Source of the DNA: Patescibacteria group bacterium | GTDB lineage: Bacteria; Patescibacteriota; Patescibacteriia; 2-12-FULL-60-25 | Reading direction: 5' to 3' | DNA: 32,180 bases | Assembly: GCA_018063125.1 (NCBI GenBank) | Contig: JAGOQY010000003.1 | Coordinates: 6,514 to 38,693 of the forward strand | Shown here: positions 24,083 to 32,180 of the stretch, piece by piece | How positions within the stretch are numbered: position 1 is the first letter of the stretch | Layout: every line of letters begins with the position of its first letter | Position numbers and translations under genes: made by a program | Notes under the pieces: model-generated | What the model was told of the DNA's origin: nothing | The model's database searches: none | The model's input: the letters and a program-made list of their open reading frames with translations, nothing else

Positions 24083-24887
24083 ATTTCTCCAACAGAAATC
24101 GGGCAAGCTTCGCCCAATCATCGGCGGAGAGATTTTCCGCCCGTGCCTTTTGCGGAATCCCCGTTTCTCCAAAATCTGGAATCCCAAGATTTGATGTCAA
24201 AAGTTTTCGTGGATGTGCAAATCCTTTTTTCGCGATCTGCATGATTTGTTCTGGATCAATCCCCCATCGTGCTTCTCGTTCTCGAAGCGTCATCGGAACA
24301 ATATCTAAAATAGCCGATTCCACTTTCGGTGGAGGGAAAAAAGCCCCGGCCGCGACACGACGCACAATCCGCGCAGAAGAAGATGCGAGACTGACCATCA
24401 ATGAAAGCAGCGATGTCTTTCCATCCTTTGCGATCGCGCGTTCTGCGACTTCTCGCTGAACGAGAACAACAACGCGCTCCGGCGGTTTCGGAGACCAGAG
24501 CGCTTTTCGTAGCGCGAGCGAGGTAATGCTGTAGGGAAGGTTTGCGACAAATTTCCACGGTTCGTCGCGGACGATTTCGTGCCAGTGAATCGTGGCCGCA
24601 TCACCGTGAATCACCCGTAGAGACTTCGCTCCAGGAAGGCTCTCGAGATGCGGAATAAATCGACGATCTTGTTCAATCGCCATAACCTCCGCCCCACAAT
24701 CCAAAAGCGCTCGTGTGAGCACGCCGAGCCCTGGGCCAACCTCCAATACTTGATCTTTTGGCTGAATATCCGCTGCATCAACAATCGAAAGAAGAGCGGC
24801 CGGTTCAATCAAAAAATGCTGGCCGAGCCGTTTATTTGCTCCGCCGCCAATCTTTGCCAAAACCGTTTTGATTTCTGTGGGGTTCAT
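24081..24887 (-). CDS. rsmA: 16S rRNA dimethyladenosine transferase
   Basis: A 268-residue RsmA/KsgA, which dimethylates two adjacent adenines in helix 45 near the 3' end of 16S rRNA during small-subunit maturation. Motifs are KRLGQHFLIEP (about 19-29), the SAM motif VLEVGPGLGVLT (about 48-59), the acidic AIEQD (about 70-74), and the catalytic motif IV as FVANLPYSITS (about 112-122). A C-terminal helical domain follows. Its ATG overlaps the tsaC stop (ATGA), so the two are translationally coupled. The downstream end meets the terminator of the convergent ORF. It lies about 1.3 kb from the 16S gene, but on a separate transcript. Confidence 0.97.
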   Translation of the reverse strand: MNPTEIKTVLAKIGGGANKRLGQHFLIEPAALLSIVDAADIQPKDQVLEVGPGLGVLTRALLDCGAEVMAIEQDRRFIPHLESLPGAKSLRVIHGDAATIHWHEIVRDEPWKFVANLPYSITSLALRKALWSPKPPERVVVLVQREVAERAIAKDGKTSLLSLMVSLASSSARIVRRVAAGAFFPPPKVESAILDIVPMTLREREARWGIDPEQIMQIAKKGFAHPRKLLTSNLGIPDFGETGIPQKARAENLSADDWAKLARFLLEK

Positions 24888-25483
24888 AGACGAATCGCAC
24901 CAGCTCTCACCACATCTATCTTACCGTCATCCGCGATTCGAACAATGGTTGATGCGGCGCGTTTCGGGAGTGTCCCCGCATCAATAAGCAGATCTGGCGA
25001 GACGCGGTCGTTTCCAAACATTTCGATTACCGTCTTTGCCGATCGAGCCGCCGTTTCACCGGAATGATTCGCAGAAGTCGAAACGATGGGAAAACGAAAT
25101 CGACGACACAACTCTTGAACCATCGAATCAGACGAAACACGGATCGCGATATCTTTTCGCCCCATGATCTTTTCGACTGCCGGAAGAATGAGCGTTAGTG
25201 GTCCTGGCCAAAACCTCTCCGCAAGTGAACGTGCCGCACCTCGAATCTCTGCGACGCGTTTTGCTTGCGCGACAGAACTCGCGACCAATAACACTGGCTT
25301 TCCTTTTTCGCGCCCCTTGATCCGAAAAATTCGTGCGAGCGCTTTTGCATTTCGTGGATCACACCCAAGCCCATACACGGTCTCGGTCGGATACGCGATG
25401 ACGCCACCTTGTTTCACAATAGAAACTGCTAAACGAAGCGCACGCTTGCATTCCGCTTCTGTCTTCGCTGGAACAACGATCAT
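24884..25483 (-). CDS. tsaC: Threonylcarbamoyl-AMP synthase (Sua5/YrdC)
   Basis: A 199-residue YrdC-domain protein that makes threonylcarbamoyl-AMP for the t6A37 modification of ANN-reading tRNAs. Motifs are IAYPTETVYGLGCD (about 28-41), RIFRIKGREKGKPVLLV with the basic K-x-R (about 51-67), WPGPLTLIL (about 91-99), IAIRVSS and PIVSTSANHSGE (about 130-141). The length is that of the short TsaC form without the Sua5 C-terminal domain. I use the ATG at 25483, which overlaps the stop of the upstream epimerase gene (ATGA); the frame is open further upstream but inside the epimerase. It is followed by rsmA with the same overlap. Confidence 0.94.
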   Translation of the reverse strand: MIVVPAKTEAECKRALRLAVSIVKQGGVIAYPTETVYGLGCDPRNAKALARIFRIKGREKGKPVLLVASSVAQAKRVAEIRGAARSLAERFWPGPLTLILPAVEKIMGRKDIAIRVSSDSMVQELCRRFRFPIVSTSANHSGETAARSAKTVIEMFGNDRVSPDLLIDAGTLPKRAASTIVRIADDGKIDVVRAGAIRL

Positions 25484-26409
25484 GCCTGATTCAAAAACCA
25501 CTCCACCGTTCGACGCAGACCATCCTCTAAATTCACTTCCGGGCGCCATCGAAGCTCATGCGTAAGCTTCGAAGAATCCAGCGCGCTCCGCATCGGTGCG
25601 CCGATATCCGCCGGTCCTTTCTTTGGTTTCTTCTCGTAATGCGCGAGCTGAGCGATCTGCGCGTAGAGCGTATTCACGTCCGTCTCAATCCCCGTTCCCA
25701 CGTGAAACGGACCTTCCGCCTCCGGATGATCCATCGCCGCGAGCATCGCCGAGACGACATCGGAAACATAAATATAATCGCGGGTCTGTTTTCCGGTTCC
25801 GTTGATGCGAACAACGTCATCCGCAAGCATCCGCTTCGCAAAAATCGCAACAACCCCAGCTTCCCCATGCGGATTCTGTCGCGGCCCGTACACGTTCGCA
25901 AAGCGCATCGAGGTGAATGCGAGTTTCCGCGCCGCTCGAAAGAATGCGCCGTAGTGTTCGCTCGCCACTTTCGCAATCGCGTACGGAGATGACGGAGCGG
26001 ACGCATGGAGTTCGTCCGTTGGGAGCACTGTTTTCTCGGAAGAGAGCGCTCCGCCGGTTCCGGCAAAAATAAACCGCTTCACCTTTGCTACGCTTGCCGC
26101 TTCGAGCAAGCGAATCGTGGCGTGAATGTTCACTTCCGCGTCATGCACAGGATTTTTGACTGAGACTGGAACGCTTGCCTGCGCTGCCAAATGAAAAATA
26201 GCGTGAGGCTTTAATTTCGTAATCAATGCAGACGCCGCCGGGGAACGAATATCCAGTTTTTTAAAATCTGCTCGCTTATCCACGTTTTTCCGCGAGCCAG
26301 TCGAGAGATCATCGATCACCGTCACATCCCACTTCTTCGCGAGAAGCGCATCCACCAGATGAGAACCGATAAAGCCGGCGCCGCCGGTTACAAGAGCCTT
26401 TTTTGCCAT
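25480..26409 (-). CDS. NAD-dependent epimerase/dehydratase (GalE-like)
   Basis: A 309-residue extended short-chain dehydrogenase. The N-terminal NAD motif is ALVTGGAGFIGSHLVDAL (about 5-22), followed by DDLSTGSRKN (about 29-38), typical of UDP-glucose 4-epimerases. FHLAAQASVPVSV is the strand-4 region, and the catalytic set is FAGTGGALSS with SPYAIAKVASE (Y-x3-K). NVYGPRQNP and GTGKQTRDYIYVSDV match the sugar-nucleotide part. The likely substrate is a UDP-sugar for surface glycans; specificity is not decided. I start at the ATG at 26409, which gives the family N-terminus; GGGAAG sits only one base before it. The stop overlaps tsaC. It is odd to find it among translation genes. Confidence 0.9.
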   Translation of the reverse strand: MAKKALVTGGAGFIGSHLVDALLAKKWDVTVIDDLSTGSRKNVDKRADFKKLDIRSPAASALITKLKPHAIFHLAAQASVPVSVKNPVHDAEVNIHATIRLLEAASVAKVKRFIFAGTGGALSSEKTVLPTDELHASAPSSPYAIAKVASEHYGAFFRAARKLAFTSMRFANVYGPRQNPHGEAGVVAIFAKRMLADDVVRINGTGKQTRDYIYVSDVVSAMLAAMDHPEAEGPFHVGTGIETDVNTLYAQIAQLAHYEKKPKKGPADIGAPMRSALDSSKLTHELRWRPEVNLEDGLRRTVEWFLNQA

Positions 26410-26437
26410 ACTTCCCGCATGATAGCGGACATGAGGG

Positions 26438-26932
26438 TTATTGGTCACCCCAGGGTTTTACGTCCTTCAGAATCTCCAACCGCGGTTCCTTTTTCGCCTG
26501 AACGCGATCAAACAACGCGTCGTCAGTAATAAAATACACACGTACACCGTTCTGTGACATTCCTTGGAGAGCCGAATCATAGTGACGGATTTCAGACGGC
26601 GTAACCGCAACGTCGCTTTGCCATTCGTAATCCTTTCCACGCTTCACAAACGTCTCACTCGGCAAAAGATAGAGATATCCGCCACGATCCTTTTCTGCGA
26701 ATTCTTCCGGCGTTCCCCAAATGCAGACATACGAAACCTCCTGCTCACGTCCAATGCTAAACAGCACATCCGAAGGCATCAAAAATAAACTCGCGGCCGC
26801 GATATCATCTGTTGCAAAAACTGCCGGAAGATCATGAAGATGATCTTCGGAAGATTTCACTAACACCGGCTCGAGTACACCCTCAATCTTGCGCGACGAA
26901 CCGTGATACAGAATTACGGGTTTTGCATCCAT
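26438..26932 (-). CDS. Hypothetical protein, perhaps ADP-ribosyltransferase-like
   Basis: A 164-residue soluble protein. The start, VILYHGSSRKIEGVLEPVL (about 6-24), and the later AVFATDDIAAASLFLM (about 37-52) recall the first half of ADP-ribosyltransferase-like folds (His-Gly-Ser/Thr strand, then a Thr/Ser strand and helix). GGYLYLLPSETF (about 84-95) and YEWQSDVAVTPSEI (about 101-114) could be the second and third core regions with a Glu. This is shape recognition only; no family can be named and activity is unproven. It begins five bases after the prfB stop and ends 28 bases before the epimerase gene, so it is part of that transcript. No Shine-Dalgarno. Confidence 0.6.
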   Translation of the reverse strand: MDAKPVILYHGSSRKIEGVLEPVLVKSSEDHLHDLPAVFATDDIAAASLFLMPSDVLFSIGREQEVSYVCIWGTPEEFAEKDRGGYLYLLPSETFVKRGKDYEWQSDVAVTPSEIRHYDSALQGMSQNGVRVYFITDDALFDRVQAKKEPRLEILKDVKPWGDQ

Positions 26933-26937
26933 ACACG

Positions 26938-28068
26938 TTAGTCTTTACTCAACTCCCCTCGCACATCCCGCTTCTCCGCCTCTAACCGAAGCTCTGCTTC
27001 GACAAAGCCATCAAGATCTCCATCGAGCACCGCATCCGTATCTGACGTCTCATGATCCGTTCGATGATCTTTCACCATCCGATACGGCTGAAGCACATAG
27101 GAACGAATCTGATTCCCCCACTCCGCGCTGTGAAACTCTCCACGAAGCTGTTGTTTTTCTTTCTGCAGTTCCTCTTCTTTGATTTTCAAAAGCTTCGCCC
27201 GAAGAATCTTCATCGCGGTTTCACGATTCTGCGTTTGCGAACGTTCGTTCTGACAGGTCACCGTAATTCCTGTTGGAATATGCACGATGCGGACAGCTGA
27301 ATACGTCGTGTTCACCGACTGCCCGCCTTTTCCACCGGACATAAACGTATCAATACGAAGATCATCGGATTTGATTTCAACGTCTACATCCTCATCAATC
27401 TCCGGAAGAACTTCAGCGAGCGCGAATGAGGTCTGACGCAAGGCATCCGCATTGAATGGAGAAAGACGCACAAGGCGATGCACTCCAGCTTCGGCCTTCA
27501 AATGACCGTACGCATGGCGACCTTCCACAAAAAATGTTGCGGATTTGATCCCCGCCTCCCCACCACGACTTTCATCCACGAGACGTACGCTCCAACCTTT
27601 GCGCTCCGCATATCGAAAGTACATGCGCATGAGCATCTCCGCCCAATCCTGCGCATCCGTTCCACCAGCTCCTGCATGAATCGCCATGACGGCATTTGCC
27701 GCGTCATGCGGACCAGCCATCAACATGGAAAACTCCATCGCCTGATATCGCGCTTCTAGTTCTCCGACGCGGGTCACGACTTCACTCTCCATCGATTCAT
27801 CCGACTCTTTGTCAGAAAGCGAAGCAAGTTCCTGCAGATCGAGAATCTCTTTTCGTAACACATCCCACGCCTCAAATTCCTTTCGAAGATCCGCCAACTT
27901 CTGCGATTCACGTCGCGCGCGTTCCTGATCTGACCAAAAATCTGGAGCGGAAACTTCTTGCTCTAACGCCGCCATTTCATTCTTCACCGCATCCAAACTC
28001 AACACGCGCCACGCATCTTCCAGCTTGGTTTTCAGCGCATCAATGCGAGCGACAAGATCTTTATTCAT
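26938..28068 (-). CDS. prfB: Peptide chain release factor 2
   Basis: A 376-residue class I release factor 2 that ends translation at UGA and UAA. The stop-codon-reading tripeptide is SPF (203-205, in RLSPFNADALRQ), and the catalytic GGQ is at 248-250 in SGGKGGQSVN. The N-terminal coiled-coil domain (about 1-110) and the basic C-terminal helices are present, and the length is standard. The frame is continuous from the ATG, so the programmed +1 frameshift that autoregulates prfB in many bacteria is absent. The promoter -10 lies seven bases before the ATG and there is no Shine-Dalgarno, so the mRNA is probably leaderless. First gene of the run ending in rsmA. Confidence 0.97.
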   Translation of the reverse strand: MNKDLVARIDALKTKLEDAWRVLSLDAVKNEMAALEQEVSAPDFWSDQERARRESQKLADLRKEFEAWDVLRKEILDLQELASLSDKESDESMESEVVTRVGELEARYQAMEFSMLMAGPHDAANAVMAIHAGAGGTDAQDWAEMLMRMYFRYAERKGWSVRLVDESRGGEAGIKSATFFVEGRHAYGHLKAEAGVHRLVRLSPFNADALRQTSFALAEVLPEIDEDVDVEIKSDDLRIDTFMSGGKGGQSVNTTYSAVRIVHIPTGITVTCQNERSQTQNRETAMKILRAKLLKIKEEELQKEKQQLRGEFHSAEWGNQIRSYVLQPYRMVKDHRTDHETSDTDAVLDGDLDGFVEAELRLEAEKRDVRGELSKD

Positions 28069-28075
28069 CGCACGA

Positions 28076-28104
28076 AACGTATCGTTTTATAAACAAAAAA
28101 GCAA
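28076..28104 (-). promoter_or_regulatory. Promoter of prfB, leaderless spacing
   Basis: On minus, TTGCTT (28099-28104, inside the upstream terminator stem), a 17-base spacer and TACGTT (28076-28081). The ATG at 28068 begins eight bases after the -10, so the transcript would start at or next to the A of ATG. Confidence 0.6.
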
Positions 28105-28122
28105 CCCACCGAAGCGGATTGC
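28094..28122 (-). terminator. Terminator behind the groESL-DUF4870 run
   Basis: On minus, GCAATCC, loop GCTTCGGT, GGGTTGC (28101-28122), then TTTTTTG. It ends transcripts from 28136 and overlaps the prfB promoter. Confidence 0.8.
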
Positions 28123-28135
28123 TTTTGTTGTTCGA

Positions 28136-28498
28136 TTAGAAGTTGACCTTGTTGCGGTACTGACCAATAACCGGAATCTCCCAAAACTTTCCCTGCATCA
28201 CGTTGATGATTCCGATCACCGAAACGATCAATCCGGCGACCGACGCGATCGAACCGATGATCCCAAGAGCTGGCAACATCCCGACGACGCTGGCCGCAAT
28301 CTCAAAGAGGAAGAGGACAAAGCCCTGCTTCGCATGTTCCTGTGCGAATTTCGACGTCTTCTTCATGAAGAGCGGAATCAAGCACAGAATCCCGATGTAC
28401 GAGAGAACCGCCATGAGCTGGTTTTCCTGAACGTCCTTCGGGTCGAATGAGGTGACCGGCGTTGCGTGAAGCGGGGGCTGTTGGTTTTGGTTGTCCAT
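28136..28498 (-). CDS. DUF4870/Tic20-like membrane protein
   Basis: A 120-residue membrane protein with a polar Gln/Pro-rich N-terminus (1-25). Next comes ENQLMAVLSYIGILCLIPLF (about 25-44), the block KFAQEHAKQGFVLFLFEI (about 50-67), and two further hydrophobic stretches ending in VMQGKFWEIPVIGQ. The pattern 'N.LMAVLSYIG...' plus 'F...H.KQG' is that of the DUF4870/Tic20-like family, small polytopic proteins of unknown role. It lies 40 bases behind groEL with no terminator between them, so it may be transcribed by read-through; a terminator follows. No Shine-Dalgarno. Confidence 0.75.
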   Translation of the reverse strand: MDNQNQQPPLHATPVTSFDPKDVQENQLMAVLSYIGILCLIPLFMKKTSKFAQEHAKQGFVLFLFEIAASVVGMLPALGIIGSIASVAGLIVSVIGIINVMQGKFWEIPVIGQYRNKVNF

Positions 28499-28538
28499 AT
28501 TGCGTGAAATAATATCAGGTTACGTTGAATGAGGCGAC

Positions 28539-30179
<1,641 letters not shown>

Positions 30180-30464
30180 TTACTCAATAACGGCTGTGAC
30201 GTCGGATTCAGAAACAACCAAATACTCCACGCCATCAACTTTCACCTTGTCTGGGTATCCCCCAAACACAATCTTGTCACCAACTTTGAGCGACATCGGC
30301 GCGAGCGAACCTGAATCAAGCAAGCGACCTGGACCGATCGCAATCACCTCGCCCTGTTCTGGACGTTGCTTGTCACCCATGTCGGCAAGAATAATGCCGG
30401 ACTTGGTCATTTCTTCTTTTGGTGCCTGTTTAACGATCACGCGATCACCGAGAGGACGAAGCAT
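30180..30464 (-). CDS. groES: Co-chaperonin GroES (10 kDa)
   Basis: A 94-residue GroES, the heptameric lid of the GroEL chamber. It shows the N-terminal LRPLGDRVIVKQ (about 2-13), the mobile-loop region EEMTKSGIILAD (about 17-28), and the core motif GDKIVFGGYPDKVKVDG (about 62-78). First gene of groES-groEL. A CIRCE operator lies 45 bases upstream. No Shine-Dalgarno is visible before the ATG. Confidence 0.97.
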   Translation of the reverse strand: MLRPLGDRVIVKQAPKEEMTKSGIILADMGDKQRPEQGEVIAIGPGRLLDSGSLAPMSLKVGDKIVFGGYPDKVKVDGVEYLVVSESDVTAVIE

Positions 30465-30509
30465 AGATATTGAGAAATTAGGCGTAAAATCAGAGAAAAC
30501 TGACGAGAA

Positions 30510-30536
30510 TTAGCACTCCATATTTGCGAATGCTAA
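30510..30536. promoter_or_regulatory. CIRCE operator (HrcA site)
   Basis: TTAGCACTC (30510-30518), nine bases, GAATGCTAA (30528-30536). This is the CIRCE consensus TTAGCACTC-N9-GAGTGCTAA with one changed base in the right arm. It is the binding site of the heat-shock repressor HrcA and so predicts HrcA control of groES-groEL. hrcA itself is not in this window. The -35/-10 of groES are not clear to me. Confidence 0.93.
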
Positions 30537-30571
30537 TCCCGTTACGCCGGTACTGTGCCAAGGTTTTGCCC

Positions 30572-30600
30572 TTGCCGTCAAGACAGGACCCCCGTATGCT
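30572..30600 (+). promoter_or_regulatory. Promoter of the PmtA-like gene, leaderless spacing
   Basis: TTGCCG (30572-30577), a 17-base spacer, TATGCT (30595-30600). The chosen ATG at 30608 starts eight bases after the -10, which suggests a leaderless mRNA. Confidence 0.55.
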
Positions 30601-30607
30601 GACGCCC

Positions 30608-31144
30608 ATGTTTTCGTGGCTCTCGAAGTTTGTTCAACACCCCGCTCGAATTGGTGCGGTTGCTCCGAGTTCGGCCTCTTTGGCGCGCCTCATGACGGAT
30701 GAATTGAAGCCGAATAGCCGCGTCCTAGAGCTTGGCCCCGGAAGTGGCGCCATCACCCCGTTCATTCTTGAGCGACTCTCTTCCCCTTCTCAACTCACCT
30801 TGATTGAAATTGATCACGATTTTGCGGAACGATGTAAAAAAATATTCGCTGGGACAAACGTGATCGAGGGCGACATCGTCAATATTCTGACGCAACAGAA
30901 CGCGACGTATGATGCGATCATTTCCGGCATCCCATTTGCCGCGATGGGGAAAGAACGCGCAGAAGAAATTTTCAAACTCATTCGAGATCATCTTACGCCC
31001 GGCGGACAGTTCATCATGTTTCAATATTCGACGCGCACGCTTGGAGAAGTAAAAAATGTTTTTGGAAACACCCACGTTCGATTCACTCCATGGAATCTTC
31101 CACCCGCATTCGTCTTTTTTGCGACACGCGAAGATAAAAAATAA
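30608..31144 (+). CDS. PmtA-like (phospholipid N-methyltransferase) protein
   Basis: A 178-residue SAM-dependent methyltransferase. The start FVQHPARIGAVAPSSASLAR (about 8-27) is the hallmark of the Rhodobacter-type phospholipid N-methyltransferase/rRNA-dimethylase-like family. Motif I is VLELGPGSGAITPF (about 39-52), strand 2 ends in LIEIDHDF, motif IV is AIISGIPFAAM (about 99-109), and LTPGGQFIMFQYS follows. It could methylate phosphatidylethanolamine, but many relatives are uncharacterised. I start at the ATG at 30608; ATGs at 30596 and 30524 are possible, but the first lies in the -10 box and the second in the CIRCE site. It is convergent with the last gene of the window. Confidence 0.78.
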   Translation: MFSWLSKFVQHPARIGAVAPSSASLARLMTDELKPNSRVLELGPGSGAITPFILERLSSPSQLTLIEIDHDFAERCKKIFAGTNVIEGDIVNILTQQNATYDAIISGIPFAAMGKERAEEIFKLIRDHLTPGGQFIMFQYSTRTLGEVKNVFGNTHVRFTPWNLPPAFVFFATREDKK

Positions 31145-31174
31145 CGCTCGGCGGAAAAAATCCACGCCGAGCGT
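31144..31174. terminator. Convergent terminator
   Basis: ACGCTCGGCG, an 11-base loop, CGCCGAGCGT. On minus it is followed by TATTTTTTA, so it mainly ends the lipoprotein transcript; on plus only a short T-run follows. Confidence 0.75.
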
Positions 31175-31181
31175 TTGAGAT

Positions 31182-32177
31182 TCAGGGAATCGTCACCCTC
31201 ACATTCCTCAACCCAGGAGGGTTGAAGTGTGGAATGACAGTTATGACGCCTGTGACGACATCAGAGATCATGGAGCCAATCTCTGTACCATCCTCATAGA
31301 CGTAGACCTGTCCTCCACAGGAGTCGGTGCTGCAGTCCCAGGTTCCGGTGATGGTTCCTGAGGAAGGAGCGATATGAAGACCTCCACGGAACTGAATGTT
31401 CCAATTAGGTTCTGCGGGACCGAGGTCACAGAGAACGAAAGGTTCTCCCATATTGGGATTTACACACCAGGGATCAAGGAACTTCTCCTCGATGGTTTCT
31501 CCTTGGTCTGGATCTGCGGTACCTCCGGCGAGGCCCACAAACTGATTGGGAGGGACGGGAAGAGTGTCATAGACCCAGCAGACGAAGAGACCAGAGGGAG
31601 GGATGGGGCCGCAGGGGCCTTCACACACGCCCATGTTGCAGGAAGCTGCCGTGATGGACCCGCACGGACTCAGACATCCGCCGCAGGCATCCACATCATC
31701 AAGGAGAGACGCTTCGCATCCTGTGAGCGGGTCGGAATCGCAATCCTCGAAATCCGCATCGCAGGTGCCGAGTGCACACTGCTCCGCTTCGCAGATCGCT
31801 GAGGCCTGATCAAATGCGCACGGCGTGCACGCATCGTCCTCAGCGGAACACCCGAAATCTGGATCGTTCACTTGAACGCATTCTCCCTCACAGAGCTTCT
31901 GCGTTGGACTGCACGGATCAGAACCACCGGTTCCGCCCTCGCCACCCATTCCGCCAGCAGTGGTCGTTGTCGTGGTCGACGGTTCGCCGCCCATCCCACC
32001 CGTCGCCGACGTGGTCGTGGTGGTCGACGAGAGATCTCCCCCCATTCCACCCACACCACCGCCTCCATCTTCCTGCACGCGGAACTTATCGAAGTCCTGC
32101 AGACAGGCGCAGAGGCACAGCGCGATCATCACAAACCCCTGCGCGCCCATTCGAGCAAGTTGCGTTTCACGCATCAC
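31182..32177 (-). CDS. Cys-rich lipoprotein of Myxococcota style, 5' end at edge
   Basis: 331 residues from a GTG at 32177; ATG at 32174 or 32150 are alternatives, and the true start could lie outside the window. A lipoprotein signal is visible, with the hydrophobic run FVMIALCLCAC and a probable lipobox LCA|C. A low-complexity linker follows with repeated Gly-Gly-Met and poly-Thr blocks, then a Cys-rich region (CEGECVQVNDPDFGC, CTPCAFD, DCDSDPLTGCE, CGGCLSPCG), and a beta-rich C-terminal domain with few Cys. This exact layout is one I know from secreted proteins of Myxococcota (Polyangiales), not from Patescibacteria. Function unknown. The repetitive linker and base use differ from the neighbouring host genes. 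It may be transferred, or mark an assembly join. Confidence 0.75.
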   Translation of the reverse strand: MMRETQLARMGAQGFVMIALCLCACLQDFDKFRVQEDGGGGVGGMGGDLSSTTTTTSATGGMGGEPSTTTTTTAGGMGGEGGTGGSDPCSPTQKLCEGECVQVNDPDFGCSAEDDACTPCAFDQASAICEAEQCALGTCDADFEDCDSDPLTGCEASLLDDVDACGGCLSPCGSITAASCNMGVCEGPCGPIPPSGLFVCWVYDTLPVPPNQFVGLAGGTADPDQGETIEEKFLDPWCVNPNMGEPFVLCDLGPAEPNWNIQFRGGLHIAPSSGTITGTWDCSTDSCGGQVYVYEDGTEIGSMISDVVTGVITVIPHFNPPGLRNVRVTIP

Positions 32178-32180
32178 GAA

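Noticed and set aside
26938-28068. Programmed +1 frameshift in prfB
   Set aside because: The frame is continuous from ATG through SPF and GGQ; there is no in-frame UGA near codon 25.

Overview
The window reads like a chromosomal segment of a Patescibacteria (candidate phyla radiation) genome. This is inferred from gene content and style, not from a database search. Supporting points are the 16S gene with U505/A526 in the 530 loop (a mismatch to the common 515F primer), a secreted protein with duplicated 'LKGR..LQV...GEAWY..P' domains and a Cys-rich membrane-anchored protein with a 'HMRDHH' motif, both of a kind I associate with that group, and host-type genes that nearly all lack Shine-Dalgarno sequences. 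UGA is used as an ordinary stop and prfB (RF2) is present, so the code is standard.

Layout, left to right. (1) 73-3131, minus strand: a tight run of RBBP9-like hydrolase, MBL-fold hydrolase, small membrane protein, SAM methyltransferase, membrane protein and yraN. (2) tRNA-Val(TAC), then a solitary G+C-rich ORF on plus (3372-3737), an A+T-rich secreted protein on minus (3793-5097) and tRNA-Leu(GAG). (3) 5396-11447, minus: tyrS, argS, membrane histidine kinase, bactofilin and a DAGK-like protein with altered motifs. A palindromic element sits between argS and the kinase. (4) 11531-12757, minus: a G+C-rich solitary cyclase-family lipoprotein gene. (5) valS (minus), carrying an in-frame copy of the same palindromic element, and divergently on plus a DHH-like protein, an NDH-2-like oxidoreductase and a DoxX protein. 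(6) A probable small structured RNA (18680-18767, minus) with its own promoter and terminator, then a Cys-rich membrane-anchored protein, tRNA-Val(GAC) and a kinase-like protein. (7) A solitary 16S rRNA gene on minus with its own promoter, processing stem and terminator, and no 23S or tRNA behind it. (8) A third G+C-rich solitary ORF (23162-23998, plus). (9) 24081-28068, minus: prfB, a hypothetical (ART-like?) protein, a GalE-like epimerase, tsaC and rsmA, joined by short gaps and ATGA overlaps. (10) A DUF4870-like membrane protein and groES-groEL with a CIRCE operator, divergent from a PmtA-like methyltransferase. (11) A Cys-rich lipoprotein of Myxococcota style (31182-32177) running to the right edge.

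How it works together: most of the window is translation and RNA housekeeping (tyrS, argS, valS, prfB, tsaC, rsmA, yraN, 16S, three tRNAs) plus chaperonins and envelope or cytoskeleton functions. Two patterns stand out. Host-type genes start without Shine-Dalgarno sequences, and several have a -10 box only 6 to 12 nt from the ATG, suggesting leaderless or near-leaderless mRNAs. By contrast, the three G+C-rich solitary genes with visible upstream sequence have clear Shine-Dalgarno motifs and private one-way terminators, like separately acquired cassettes. The probable 88-nt RNA and the palindromic element inside valS are the other main points of interest.
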